The notes: a model not told the origin generated them from the letters alone. A stretch of DNA of 64,000 bases from Coffea arabica (GCF_036785885.1 NC_092312.1:15146001-15210000); one strand, 5' to 3'; counted from the stretch's first letter, positions 38,197 to 50,320 are shown. Numbers and translations: made by a program.

Positions 38197-38860
38197 CTAG
38201 GTGGAGAGTGCCCGCGCATCGCGCGAGTGTTTGGTACCTGTTGTTAGAAAGAATATTTTATTGGACAAATAATAGTACCTTCTGTAAAGAAATAGTCATC
38301 AAATATGACAAATCTAATAATAGTACATTCTAATTGCAACACACACTTGTACACTTTATTTTATCAATACTTTTACAATTTTACTATTTCTAAAAAAATC
38401 CCTACATATGTTATTTGATAATCGCCTAAGAACAGACATAAGTTGTTTCAGACAAAAAAATATCCTCCAACGGTTAGTTACAGCAACGTATTAATTGCAC
38501 AATGTGTTAATATATCTTTGTGTTAATTGCACAACAAAAGTTACATTTCAATTAAATGTGTTTATAACACCATTTCAGTAATTAAACCAACACATAAGCT
38601 TATATGAGTTGTACTCGATGCAAAAACTGTTGCAAAATAATTCCATATTCCAAAAATACCCAGATATCTCCATCAATCAAAGCTTTAAATGTACCAAAAT
38701 AAAAGCATTTCGGTAAATATACCTAAACACATGCTGCCTTCAATTGTATCAAAAGTTTTTAAAAAAACTACACAATAATTCATATTTCCAAAAAACCCTA
38801 TCCATGCAGTTGAAATTCAAACTTCCTTTGACCAAAACTCATTCTTATATAATATAAGGA
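38197..38860 (-). mobile_element. Non-autonomous Helitron
   Basis: On the minus strand the 5' end starts TCCTTATATTATATAAG, preceded by A, and the 3' end has a hairpin CGCGCGATGCGCG about 14 nt before CTAG, followed by T. Helitrons start TC, end CTRR after a hairpin, and insert between A and T without duplication; all of these fit. There is no Rep/helicase. The 5' limit could be 6 bp further out because TCCTTA is repeated there. Confidence 0.65.
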
Positions 38861-39408
38861 TAAGGATTTGTCATCATGGCCCTGCAATTCTCCGCATTTG
38901 ATTCAATTAGTAATTGTTTTTTTATAAACAACATGTATCCTTTTAACCTAATAATAATTTGCATATATAATAATTTGGCAAGTGTAGGGGAATGTTTTCT
39001 CCCCCATCCCCTCTCTTGCTCCTGACCCATTGCTCGCTATGGGAATATATCCATCGATTATGGGTTGTTTGCTAACTAAATCCAAAATATATTTTAGTTA
39101 TAGAGACGAAGAAAGATTTTGCTAAATGAGGTACTATTAGATTATGAAGTTTACCGTATAAAATGCATGGGTATTTAGTAATAAAAAATTTATGTAAAAT
39201 TCTAATGCTGTCATCCTCTATCAGTTTTGGTTCTTAGATGGATTTTACTGAATCAAATAACATGTGTTGACCAAGAAACTTTATCACAAAGTCAATTGGC
39301 ATACTGTTATTGACTCACTTTGCATTAATCATATGCTAGTAATCCATGCAATAATATACAAGTATTATATGTATATATTATGATGTGGAGATTGATCAAC
39401 ACATTTTG

Positions 39409-40224
39409 TAGAGGTGGCAAATCAACCCATTTAACTAGATTTACCCATACCCGCCCATGAATAGATGGGTATGGGTATCTTAAATTTTTGTATATGGGTA
39501 TAAATGGGTTACCCAATAATACCCATTTATTAAATGGGTATTATTGGGTAACCCATCAAACCCAATTAACCCATTTAAAATTCTCTTCCCCCCAAGTCTC
39601 TTCTTTTCCCCTACCCTTTTTTTTTCAAATTTTTCATTTTGTCATGATGTTAACATTATTATTATTATTATTATTATTATTTGTTGGTTTTATCTTATTA
39701 TTTTATTTTTTCTTAGTTTGTTAACTTGCTCATTTTTTAGCATTACCAATTTATGATAAATTTTAGCCTATTTTCTTATCTTTATAAAATGAAATTTTAA
39801 ATTTATATATGAAAAAAATGTTAGGGGTTCAAAATTTTTGGATTAATTTTTATAGTACTTAATTCAAATTTTTATATTCGTATTATTCAATTATTAAATA
39901 ATAGGTAATTTTGTGACATAGAGTATAAATGAAAAAAATTGGTAAATAAGTTTATTGAACATTATAAGTAAATATTTAAAACTAATGATGGGTACAAAGA
40001 GTGGTATAAATTGATAACTTAGTTTGCAAAAATGAATTTAAATGAGTTTGCAAAAAGTTAAAATAAATGAGTTATAAATGGGTAATTGGGTTACCCAATT
40101 CATTTTTTGACTTACCCATTTATACCCATCTAATTAAATGGGTAAAAATGAGTTGACTCACTTATACCCATTACCCATTTTACCCAACCCAAACCCGCCC
40201 AAGTCACCCATTTTGACACCTCTA
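39409..40224. mobile_element. hAT-like non-autonomous element 2
   Basis: 816 bp with a perfect 8-bp duplication ACATTTTG (39401-39408 and 40225-40232). The inverted ends are TAGAGGTGGCAAATC and, reversed from the right, TAGAGGTGTCAAAATG. Subterminal arrays of AATGGGTA/TACCCATT face each other. An ATT microsatellite lies inside at about 39655-39681. No transposase frame. Confidence 0.9.
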
Positions 40225-40232
40225 ACATTTTG

Positions 40233-41403
40233 AAATAAATACGCATAAATCTAATCAATAAAATTTAACTTGTGTCTGAATATGTACATCTTATATTAAC
40301 TTGCATATTTGAAAGAGCAAAAGGTACTAATACGGGTATTTTTCACATATGACTACCTAACTGAAGGATCGGGGTTAAATTGGGAAAAAGCATATAGAAC
40401 ACAACAAACAGCTAATACGATGAGGTAATAGAAAGCTTTAGATCGTTGATTAATAAAACAGTGAATGAGTCTTCTAACAAAATTGCTAGCATGTCAAGTC
40501 ATTCTTTACCGACCATAGGCCGAATGGAAGAGTTGAAGAAATTGGCAAAACCAACGACAAACTAGTCTTGATATTGCAAAATCCTTTGGTTGTTGGTTAA
40601 AGTCTAGCAAGTCAGTGTCTGCAGTTTGTTTGTCACAGGTTCTTTTTTTTTTTTTTCCAGATTTTTTATGCGTGTTTGTTTGTTGTATAAAATATCTGCA
40701 TTTTCCACCATTAGAAGAAGTAACATTAGAAGAGAGCCTGTTGCATAGTGTCTCATTGCCCTCGCCTTATAGAAATGGGTTCTACTGCATATGTTTTTGT
40801 GCAAATATGACCCCGAATTTTTTTACGACCAAATTAACGATACTAGATTGTTTTTAGGCGTCTCTAGCAATTAAGTTTGTTGATTGTGCCACAGAATCAC
40901 CCATGAATTTGCACAGTGTTTATTCATCCAGTTTTTTTTTTTTTTTTTTTTGGAAAGCATAATTTGTATAGTCACTTTCAAACCTGGAGCCATATTCATC
41001 TCCACACTAGAAACTTTTGCTTGTTTTTCGATATTTTATCTTTATGTTATATGATTTGGATAGCGATTGCTTGACCCCCCAAGAATAGGGATCTTCCTCT
41101 TCCACCTCCTCAGTTGATTTAATTCATATGTAAATGGAATTCAAGTTGCTATACTACTTAATGAAAATAAATTGCACATTTGGATAAAGAAAAATTTGAC
41201 ACCTCAAAGCCACATACAAAACTTGTTTGGTCAACTATTTGGATAAATGAAACCACTTAAAGTTCGAAAATCTTTCAAACAACATAGCAAAATCAAGTTT
41301 GCATATGTATATATTTCTAAGAATACCAATGTGTTTTTTTTTTTTTTGGCAAGAATTTATCAGCTGCTTCACTACGTACTAATGATATTTAACATCCTCA
41401 TCT
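40233..41403. other. Intergenic between hAT element 2 and gene E, no gene seen
   Basis: AT-rich, with poly-T runs at 40644-40657, 40931-40951 and 41334-41347. No exon recognised. Confidence 0.5.
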
Positions 41404-44400
41404 TCACAGTTGAGCTAAACGACTAATATCCACGGGGTACGCATCAGATTGCTCTTCAGCTCTGTACGATCTTCTTCCAACAATAATATTTGCAGCTTCA
41501 GATGGATGAAAAGCATCCCAAAACAAATACTCATCTCTATTTGCACATGGAGTTTGGAAAGGAAGACAAGTTATTTGGCCATTGTTTCTTCCAACACCAC
41601 AGCACCCTGCATTTGTCACCCTAAAACCTGCATATGGAAACAAATATCAATGCACAAATCAAGTTAAATTCTGGTCGTTGACAAAAATCAAACACATCCC
41701 TAATTATAATTTTATGCCAGGCACAATGCACAATATAAATCTATGTCACTTATCACTCACAATTCCTAGGGGCCCTTCTCCAAATTTGGGCTTTAGCTCC
41801 CTGATAAAAATAGCATTTTAACCCTACACAACTTGCAGTTTACAGCACAGAACTGCTCCCATTTTTATGATGAAATAATGTTCTTGATTACAAGAAAAAG
41901 AGAATGTTAGATAGCAATGACGAATGGCGCAAAGAATGATTACCAAAAGCTGAGGGATTGTTAATTAAATCCTGGAAAATGCCAAAAGCATTGATGTAGG
42001 CAAACTTTGCGTCACTTCGGTCGTTGTTGAATTGGTCCACCAATCCCCTGAGTCCATTATTGAATATTTGATTTGCAGAGTTAATCCTCTGGACACAAGC
42101 TGTACCATCAGGGCTATTTTGGGCCAATGCATTTGGACTACATCCAATCTGACCCACTCCGATCAAGGCAAACTTCCTTGCTCCATAATCATAAAGCGTC
42201 TGCACAGGTAAGAACCAAAAAATTTGAGGCCCAATTTATATGCTAAAACCAGGTACTGCTCTGATCTTCTTCTTCTTCTGCTTCTTCATTTTTTCTTTTT
42301 TCTTTTTTTTTTTTTAGCATTTCAGATTTAAACCAACAATAAAAAAGGAGTAAGTAGAGAAGAAGGAAAATGAGAATACTCACCCTTATTTGTTCAGTAT
42401 ATTGTTCTATAAGGACCTGAGAATATTGTTCAGGTGAAAATTGCCTACTACTTGAGTAGTAGAGAGGCATGAAATAGTTGTTAAGGTAGTCATTGCTGCC
42501 AACTCCAATTGAATATATGCACTTGCTTAGGTAATCTGCAGTAGAATTTTCATCTCCAAGAATATTTACTATTTGCGAGACTGTATTCTTGTAGTTGTTC
42601 ACTTGTGCTGTAAAACTAATCCTTGCACCCTAAAATTTCACAATGACCAATGAATTAGTATACATGTTCCCACTATATATATATATGTATGTGAAATGAC
42701 GATAGAAAACTTGTGAAATCATTAAAAAAAAAAATTGGAAAAAGATGCAAATAGACCCTCATACTTTTACTTAATACATTTCTAGCCCCTCGCATTTGAA
42801 ATGATGCACTTTGATCTCACATGTGAAATCGTTGCATTTTGGTCTCGAAGTCCATTTTGATTTTATTCTATTCCGAAAAGTGGACAGAAGTATCAAAGTC
42901 CACTTTCTTTTTCTTTATTTTTTGTCTTGGCCTAAAAATTAGAAGGTCATATAAAATCATTAATTTTTTTTTTTTTTTGGGGAGGGGGGGGGGGGGAGTA
43001 CGTCGGGAAAAATGTAATCCTTTTTAAGGTTTGATAGCAAAGCCCTCTCTCGCATCCTCAGAATTTTCAAGCAAAACTAGACCAAAAATGGACATTAGGA
43101 CGAGAATGTCTCATTTTAAGTACGAGTAAAGCAGAAAAAAAATTATATAGCAACAATGTGGGACTATATTTTGGTTTTGCTGAAACAAAAGTAGAGTTGA
43201 GTACCAGTTGTTGGCCAGTTTCTTCTCTAATCCCAGCAGCTGCAGATGCATAATTTACGCCCTTTAATATCTCTTGGCCACTAACTTCTGCATAGGGTGG
43301 AATAGGACCCTCGAACCCTAACAGCTCCGCTGATAACAAATCATCAAATTAGTGTACCATTGACACAAAGTATAGCATTTGCAATTGATGCAAAATTATT
43401 GTTAAACATCTATACCATATGTTTTTTCTTTTTGTACATTGAAGAATATTTTGATTACTAATTCATAGAGGATACTAATTTGTACATTTCGCCTGGCTTA
43501 GCAACAATAATGGGCAGAGTAGGACCCTTAGAATAAATGCGCAAAAAAAAAAAAAATTTTTTGAATAGATTGTCAGATATGGAGCTTGTTATTTGGACAA
43601 GAGTACTATATAGAAAGAGCATTTCGAAGAATGAATTTGCTACAGTGGGCACCTATTATTTTTCTTGAACAATCTTCTTGCTTCTTGTTGTTTGGTTCAA
43701 TTCCGTTTTAAGATGGTCCCACTTGGAAAAGGTTGGTGTAATATTTTCTATTTAAGGATACCTAATTTAATGTCTTAGAACAAAACTAGGTGACTATTAT
43801 TATTATACCCAAAACAAAGGGTGGCTATTCATAATAATACTTTCACATCCATCAACCTTGGGTTGTTTGCTAATTGTATCCGATGTTTAATTTAGATCAT
43901 AGCCACTAAGGAATTTAATGAAAGTACTTTTAGAGCCCAAAAAACCCAAGTAGAATCCGAGATATGAGCAATATAATTAATCATGCTTTCACACTCTACC
44001 AATTTTCTATTTATTCAATTGACCTTGTTTGAAACGAAATAACTTGCATTGACTGACAAACTTTGTTGTAAAAATGCAGCACAAGCTGAAAAAAGTTTAC
44101 TAGTTTTTTTGTTAATGTGTTTTGTTGTTTAGATTATAATTTTTCCGAGTGGTAATTGCACTACTGGACACTATTTCTTGCTCATACATAAAAGTTTACT
44201 AATAAACGTAAATAAAAATGCAGTAAAACCTACCCACAAAATTAAAAAGAAATGAGGTACGTAGTACATTTTATGGTAAATTTACTTAGAGAAAAGGACT
44301 CAAAAGCCAATTTAAATGTATGGTTCACTGTTCATGCAACTAAATAAAAGTAGAAGGGAAACTTGGTGAAATAGAGGGTTCATGAGAAGAGATTCATGGT

Positions 44401-44850
44401 GAAAATGCAGACTTCAAAACAAACGCCTATAAAGCTGACTCCTAAAATTCGCGAGCAGATATCGGCATGCATGTTTAAAAGAGCAAATGATTCTGGCATT
44501 CTTCGCAGAATACCAACCTCATCATCTAGGTTTACAAGCAGACAACGAGATAAAAAGAGCGGAATTGAGAGAAAGGAATGGAGATCCAAACCTATAACAT
44601 CAACAGTAGTTTTTCCATTGGAAAACCTTCCACTTGGTCCACCAGGATAATCAACTCCATAAGGCAAATAATTAGCTTTGGCTAGGGAGTTGATATTATT
44701 GTTATTGCCATTGTCTACAAGTGAATCACCAAAAATGAAGTAGCAAGGAACTTGGGGTTCTCCGTAGACTCCATTATCAAGATTTAGCACCAACAACAGA
44801 CACCCCACCAAGAATGTTTTCAGCTCACCACCCTTTAGGGCCATTGCCAT
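41404..44850 (-). CDS. GDSL esterase/lipase gene E
   Basis: Secreted GDSL/SGNH esterase, 369 aa. Exons: 44850-44592, 43329-43205, 42629-42384, 42199-41944, 41627-41404; all GT-AG (intron 1 donor is the weaker GTTTGG) and in phase. A signal peptide covers about residues 1-30. Catalytic Ser43 lies in FIFGDSLVDNGNNN; the block with GVGSND is intact; the dyad is Asp333/His336 in FWDAFHPSE; the end is SRLAQL. The start at 44850 is the first true ATG below the TATA box at 44996-45003; Met3 at 44844 is an alternative. It is the upstream-most gene of the tandem array. Intron 2 contains part of a repeat starting near 42735 and a G-rich run at about 42979-42996. Complete and likely functional. Confidence 0.95.
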
Positions 44851-44995
44851 GCCTGATGCCCACTTCAAGAGAAATATCCCACCCAAAAAGGTGTCAATGA
44901 ATTTTGCAGAAATGAGTGAAGTAGCAGAAGGAGAAGAAACCTTTAGGTTAGTGGAGGTGTTGCTGAGTGATGAAATATAGAAGGATTGGAGGCAT

Positions 44996-45003
44996 TATAT
45001 ATA
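44996..45003 (-). promoter_or_regulatory. TATA box of gene E
   Basis: TATATATA on the minus strand, about 146 bp upstream of the ATG. The leader below it carries the GAGTGATGAA stretch shared with gene C. Confidence 0.6.
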
Positions 45004-45062
45004 GAAAATTTTGATCCAATTAACAGAGAGAATTGAGAGACGATGATTTAGCAATTACTAAG

Positions 45063-45124
45063 TTTATGGATGGGAAGTCGGTATGGTGCATTAAATACAC
45101 GCGGGTAAGGTACTGTGAGTTTCC
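45063..45124 (-). promoter_or_regulatory. Conserved promoter block of gene E
   Basis: Paralogous to the blocks upstream of C and D. It contains GCATTAAATAC at 45088-45098, 10 of 11 matches to the HD-ZIP IV site GCATTAAATGC, next to a CCGCGT core on the minus strand. It lies about 213-274 bp upstream of the ATG. Confidence 0.6.
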
Positions 45125-45386
45125 AGGTACCTTGTCTCACGCTGGTTCGTCTTTTCCCCCCTCTATTGCAGTGTTTGGTAACCAATTTGAATTGGGTTTT
45201 TTTAGCTGGTGTTCTTGGTGGATTTAAGTTGTTATTTTAAAAAAAAAAAAAAAGAAGTTAAATCGAGTAAGCGTTTTGTGTAATAAGACACTGTATATGA
45301 ATTCATGCATACATATGGTACATATTTAAATTTTGAAATTTGAATGAGAAATTAAATCGAGTTAATGCGTGGGACACAGTAAATAT

Positions 45387-45389
<3 letters not shown>

Positions 45390-45424
<35 letters not shown>
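45390..45424. repeat. AT microsatellite
   Basis: About 17 uninterrupted AT units between the gene E promoter and the SINE. Confidence 0.95.
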
Positions 45425-45426
<2 letters not shown>

Positions 45427-45681
45427 TAAGATATGTGTAAAAAAAAAAGTACTATTAAGGAAAATCTTTGAATATAGGGTTTATACTTCATATTTAAAGC
45501 GTTTACTTTCTAACTTTCTATCTTTGCAATTACGCATTAATGATTTAGCAACAGTTTTTGAATTTATTGTTTACAATTAGAATTTACAACCATCCTTTTT
45601 TTTTTCCTTTTATATATTGGGAGGGAAATTTTTTTCTAAAGCTGTCTGTCAGACACGTGTTGTCAGTTTCTACGTGTACTC

Positions 45682-45858
45682 TTTTTTTTTCTGACGAAAT
45701 AGGTATCCAGAATTCGACGGATTATATTTCCGGACCCGACTATTTCCACTCCGCTTGTGCCCCCACCCCCCAGAAGACACAAGACCATAGGAGTGATCGA
45801 ACCGCGACTACACGATGCTAGGATCTAAGGAGGCACCCAGCCGAGCCAACCCCGGGGG
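45682..45858 (-). mobile_element. tRNA-derived SINE 1
   Basis: 177 bp flanked by 15-bp direct repeats TTTCTACGTGTACTC (45667-45681) and TTTCTACGCGTACTC (45859-45873), which differ by one CpG-type change. On the minus strand it has a box A-like TTGGCTCGGCTGGG, about 35-50 bp later a box B-like GGTTCGATCAC, and ends in a run of A (T at 45682-45690 on plus). This is the structure of a Pol III SINE. The family name is not assigned. Confidence 0.85.
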
Positions 45859-46737
45859 TTTCTACGCGTACTCAATGAACGAAATAATCACAATAGCAGT
45901 TCGAGACTAGCTCCAACTTTATGAGAATTATTCTGCGCTTTGACTGGACGGTATAGCTGGGGCAAAAGTCACCATGAAAGTGTCCAAAAATTATAGTTAA
46001 TTTCCCAAATATAGAGTGTGTAACTTGATTACAAGTTACATAATGACAGAACTTACCTTTTATCTGGTAGATTTCAGAACTTTCAAAAGTAAAATTTTCA
46101 TCACAGTTGAGAAAAAAAAAAAAAAAAAAAAGCGAGGAATTTCCAAATTTATATAGTAAATAATAGGATGAATCTTTCATGCAGAATATATTTTACAGAC
46201 CTAAATTCATATGCTACGAAAAGATTAATCCTAATAATATGTGCTTTATAAACCACTATTCATTGTGCATAGGTTACGAATCATCCATAATAATGTGCTT
46301 GCTTCATGGTCTAAAACTCTATTTGAACTTATCATTTATATCAAAAACTTATACTACTAAGTGTGGATTCGGGATGCAGTTGATTTGGATTCATCCCCTC
46401 CTAAAAGACAAATCTAAACTCCCTTACGCGCATAAGAGGCTAAACATTAATTGGCCAATTCTGCGAAATCTTCCTAGTTGCCACCAGCTGATCCTCAAAA
46501 GCATGGTTGAATCAATAATAGTCTGCATACAGTGGCCAGCAAACGATTTGACCTTGTCTTCTTCATCATTAATCCATTACCCAAGTAAACGCCTAAACGG
46601 TCAAGTGGTCTTCAAGATGTCCCGGATTAACTTTTCAAAGTCAATACCTTACTAATGTCGCATTCAAATTCTTAATTGCAAATAGATGCCCATCGTTACA
46701 ATGGTTTTCGTGATTTTGCAATGGAAATTATGGATAA

Positions 46738-46891
46738 GAGTTTATTTGGATGATTTATTTGAGATATTTACTGTAGCATTTTTTGTGATGTGATGTGTGT
46801 GAGATAAAAAGGTGATTAGGAAGATAAAAAGGTGATTGGGATTTGTGAGGCAAAATTTTTTTTCCCAAATTCTCTCTATCCAAACAAACTC
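46738..46891 (-). mobile_element. Small MITE, copy 3 of 3
   Basis: Inverted ends GAGTTTATTTGGAT and GAGTTTGTTTGGAT. The body is the reverse complement of copies 1 and 2 (TGTGATGTGATG, GAGATAAAAAGGTGATT). It also carries an internal tandem duplication of GATAAAAAGGTGATT. Confidence 0.75.
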
Positions 46892-48479
46892 ATGAGTTCG
46901 CATTTTGCTCGGATAGTCATTTACTAGTCGGTGCAAAATGCTGGCCAGTGATCGGGGGAGGGCTTTTAGATTTTTTTTTTTTTTTTTTTTTTGGTCGGTA
47001 TCATATTCAAATTTACCTGATAATTGGGGGTGGGAAGGTCGAGGTGAGAGGTAACACTATCTAGTTCTTACATTTCTTTCAGGGAAATGGAAGGGTACAA
47101 TCTAGGATCTACGGTTTTATAGTATTCATTGAGTTGGAGTTGGGAGATAATTGTACAATTTTGCTAAATTTGGTCGGAGGTTTCGGAGACAACAACGTTC
47201 ATAACACAAGTTGCTAATTCTGCTTTGTAGTAAATTTGCGGAAGCTATCCCAACCACTTAACGTCTGAGGATGGGCGGTGAGACAAGAACTGGGACAAAT
47301 TATTGACAAAGTCAAACAAGAAACGCTGGACCAAGCAAACTGCAAAAGTATCCATTCCTACCAATTACCAATGAGGCAATCACAGCCGCCACGCGCTCCA
47401 GTAATAAATTCAAGTTACGAGTATTAATAGTTACACATGATTTTGCTGCCGACGACCCATGCTCCACAATATACATGGGAGTATAAATTATTTCGTCGAG
47501 AAAATATTTTTCCCACCCATCAATCGAGAAAACTATTTTTGTGGTTAAAAGCAAAGTGAAAAAATTTTCCAGCCCATCAATTGAGAAAACTATGAATCAG
47601 CACATAGGATGTTCATAATTATATATATTCTCGCGATCGATCGCCTATTGTCTTTTTCCATTACAAAAAAAAAAAAAAAAAAAAATCTCCTGTTCTATCT
47701 TATTGCCAACTTGAAAATTCAGAAGCCTTGTTGATTTTTTCTTTTTTATTTTTATTTTGGTGGAGAGAGCACCGACACAAGATCTTTGCTCTTTTGCCTT
47801 CGTTACCATACTGACAATTTATCCTTGTTTAAAGTAAATTTTACTGTCAATTTATCTTGTTTAGCATCAAGAAGTAAGCAGCATTCGACTAGCACAAACA
47901 CAATGGTAAATCACTTTTATATTAATGACACGAACAATCCACATGGCTACAACAGACTCATTTACTTCTTCAAATCGGCCAACGCCAAAGCCTTCACAAG
48001 TTTTCCTCCTACTGCATTAAACTCCATGCAACGCGGCTATTGGACAAGAAAGATATTCATACATATGCATAACCTTTATACATGGCAGCACCAAATTTAA
48101 CGAACCTCTGAACCAGCCCCACCACCTCCCTTAAATTCCTATAATATTCCCGTAAAATTTTGATATAATTTCAACTATGCCGCTCGAAATTTTAAGAAAG
48201 TGAAAAAATTATGTGATTTTCTAAATTAGTTCATGAATTAATATTTTAAAAGGATATCTGGATCACAAAATTTCATTTGAAATAAACTACAAAAGACTTT
48301 TCATTTTAACTAATTGATGAATATTTTTTTTGCTTCAAAAATTAGAAAAAGAGCCAATAAAACATTTTGATATTATTACTTTTACCCCCACTGAAAATTT
48401 TTTCTGGCTCTGCTCCGAACCACAAAACCCATGTCAAGATTTTGGCAGCTATAATTCATAAACTTCACCAAATTATACG
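46892..48479. other. Intergenic, no gene seen
   Basis: Contains poly-T and poly-A runs (46971-46992, 47665-47685) and two imperfect copies of CCCATCAATYGAGAAAACTA at about 47513 and 47573. No supported exon. Confidence 0.5.
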
Positions 48480-48909
48480 CTCTGGAGAGTCAAATCAGCA
48501 GATTTGGAGCATTTATAGTACAAAGAGATGCCAACTTAAGAACATTATTACTACTACTTGGCAGATATGGAGAATATGACAGATGATAAGATGATTGACT
48601 ATTGTAGCATTTATTGGGCATGTGATTGTGGATTTTCTGAAGCTGGTGCAATTAATTTCTAGCAGAGTGGTTGAGCAAACATTAGAAAGACATGCTGAAC
48701 TGGTCAAAACTCCAAGAGAGAGCAACAAGCTTGATCTACAACAATTAGGGCTGCGATGGTTGCCGTATCTCCGTCACTTGCACCGATGGATGCTTTACCC
48801 TTTTCTCTGCCGGGGGACAAAACTGTCAAAAAATAACAATAATCTTGTACATAGGTCCCTCATACACGTTCAGTTCTTCCAGATTTCGGGCCTCTTTAGC
48901 GTGCTATGA
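48480..48909 (+). repeat. Decayed repeat of unknown origin, copy 2
   Basis: Homologous in pieces to 35758-36548. The shared blocks are at 48485-48700 (GGAGCATTTAT) and 48833-48890, where the conceptual frame reads NNNLVHRSLIHVQFF. The similarity is too degraded, and the family too unfamiliar, for a product name. Confidence 0.45.
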
Positions 48910-49330
48910 GGAGCAGGGAAACACCATTTGTTGCTGATAAAGACATACGCAATAACTCAAGAAGGTTTTCATCTTCAAAATACATCATGCATGAGTGGAA
49001 TCCAACTTTGCATACACTGGATTAAAAAAAAAAAAATGGTAAAAGCTGCTCTTTTATACACCTAATGCAGACACAGAAATGAAATCAGAAGGCCTTTTCC
49101 TCGTCTCCTCGTAAAGTTGAAAAAAGAATAATACATCTAAGCTTAAAATCAAACGAAGTTACTGCAGAATTTAAGCTACTTGATCAGCAGAACACCAACT
49201 TTAACTTCTATTTAACCGAAAGTACTCAGACGAAAAGGGAAATATTGCAGCTACTAGTTTTGTTTAAGCCCAAACATTCAGCAGCATTAGCTAATATACG
49301 ATTCATGTCTCGATAAGATAAGCCACCAGC
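48880..49330. repeat. Segment duplicated at 49755-50230 (left copy)
   Basis: It aligns along its length with the right copy: TTGTTGCTGATMAAGACAT near the start, AATACATCAT, AAAATCAAA/AGAATCAAA, and AGCATTAG at the end. I estimate about 70% identity by eye. The two copies are separated by a CA microsatellite. Confidence 0.65.
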
Positions 49331-49706
49331 TTTGACGGACAGACAAGTTAATTAATTAATAACCAAAAAGATTGATCACAGAATAAGCCAAGCCTTTCCT
49401 GGAACTCAAAATGAATCCAATCCCTGCTGAGTGCAAGGAGCCCTCGCACAAGCGTGAATTGTGGTAAGCAATGCTTCATGAGCAAACACTGTCAAGAAGG
49501 AAATACAGATTGCATATGGCAGCATGGTGATTAAGCATTCCTAATCGTTTACAGTAATCACAACATCTGAAATTCTAAGTTGTGAATGTAAATGTACCTA
49601 TCCTTGACTTGAGCTCTTATCTTGGAAAAAAGATAGTCAACAGGTAGAATTGATAATACAATAGGAGTTGAACTCTCACAATTTCAAATGAGGATGTAAA
49701 TTTTAA

Positions 49707-49722
<16 letters not shown>

Positions 49723-49751
<29 letters not shown>
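49723..49751. repeat. CA microsatellite after a poly-A run
   Basis: About 14 AC units directly after a run of A, which is a common product of an old retroposon tail. Confidence 0.9.
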
Positions 49752-49754
<3 letters not shown>

Positions 49755-50320
49755 TCAGCTCTTTCAGTTTTTTGGAGCTGCTTTAGCATGTCGCAGGGAG
49801 CACCGTAACATCAATTACTTGTTGCTGATCAAGACATTCGTAATACTCCAGTTAATGAACTTAAGAAAGGTTTGCATATTCAATATACATCATCCAAGAA
49901 CGGAAGACAACTTCAAACAAAGTTCTGCCAATAGAAGCTATGTGTGATGCAGAAAATTTCAGCCCATGGAATTGGAATCAAAAAGACCTTCTGTCTCCTC
50001 TTGGAAGTGTTGAACATAATTCACAAGAGGTTAGAATCAAAGTTCAGGCAAAACTTAATTTGCTTCATCAGAAAATAGAACTTCAACTTCTATATCTATA
50101 AGAAAATAGTCAGCCAAAAGGAAAATCTAGCAGCAAGTGGGGCTATTTTGAATGACTAGCAGGACCTTCTTTATGCCACTTGAGCCAAGTATAATTACAG
50201 CATTTAGCAGCATTAGGTAATAAAGTTTGGTGACATATAGACAGCAGCTCAAAATCATTTCTTTATTGTTATTTAGAATGCTTGCAGTGCTTTGCCGGAA
50301 AAGATGCATCAGCTACTTAT
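49755..50320. repeat. Segment duplicated from 48880-49330 (right copy)
   Basis: Right copy of the local duplication. It has TTGTTGCTGATCAAGACAT, ATACATCATCCAAG, AACTTCAACTTCTAT and AGCAGCATTAG in the same order as the left copy. Confidence 0.65.

Noticed and set aside
38843-38870. Plus-strand Helitron start TCTTATATAATATAAGG
   Set aside because: The minus-strand reading of the same AT-rich stretch pairs with a proper 3' end at 38197; the plus-strand reading has no partner.
42735-43025. Possible MITE in intron 2 of gene E
   Set aside because: The left part looks like a known style of repeat end, but I could not match a right end.
44851-44886. N-terminal extension of gene E from 44886
   Set aside because: The codon there is TTG, not ATG; the first ATG is 44850.
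46179-46655. 158-codon open frame on the plus strand
   Set aside because: No domain, odd composition, no matching exons or promoter; AT-rich DNA gives such frames by chance.
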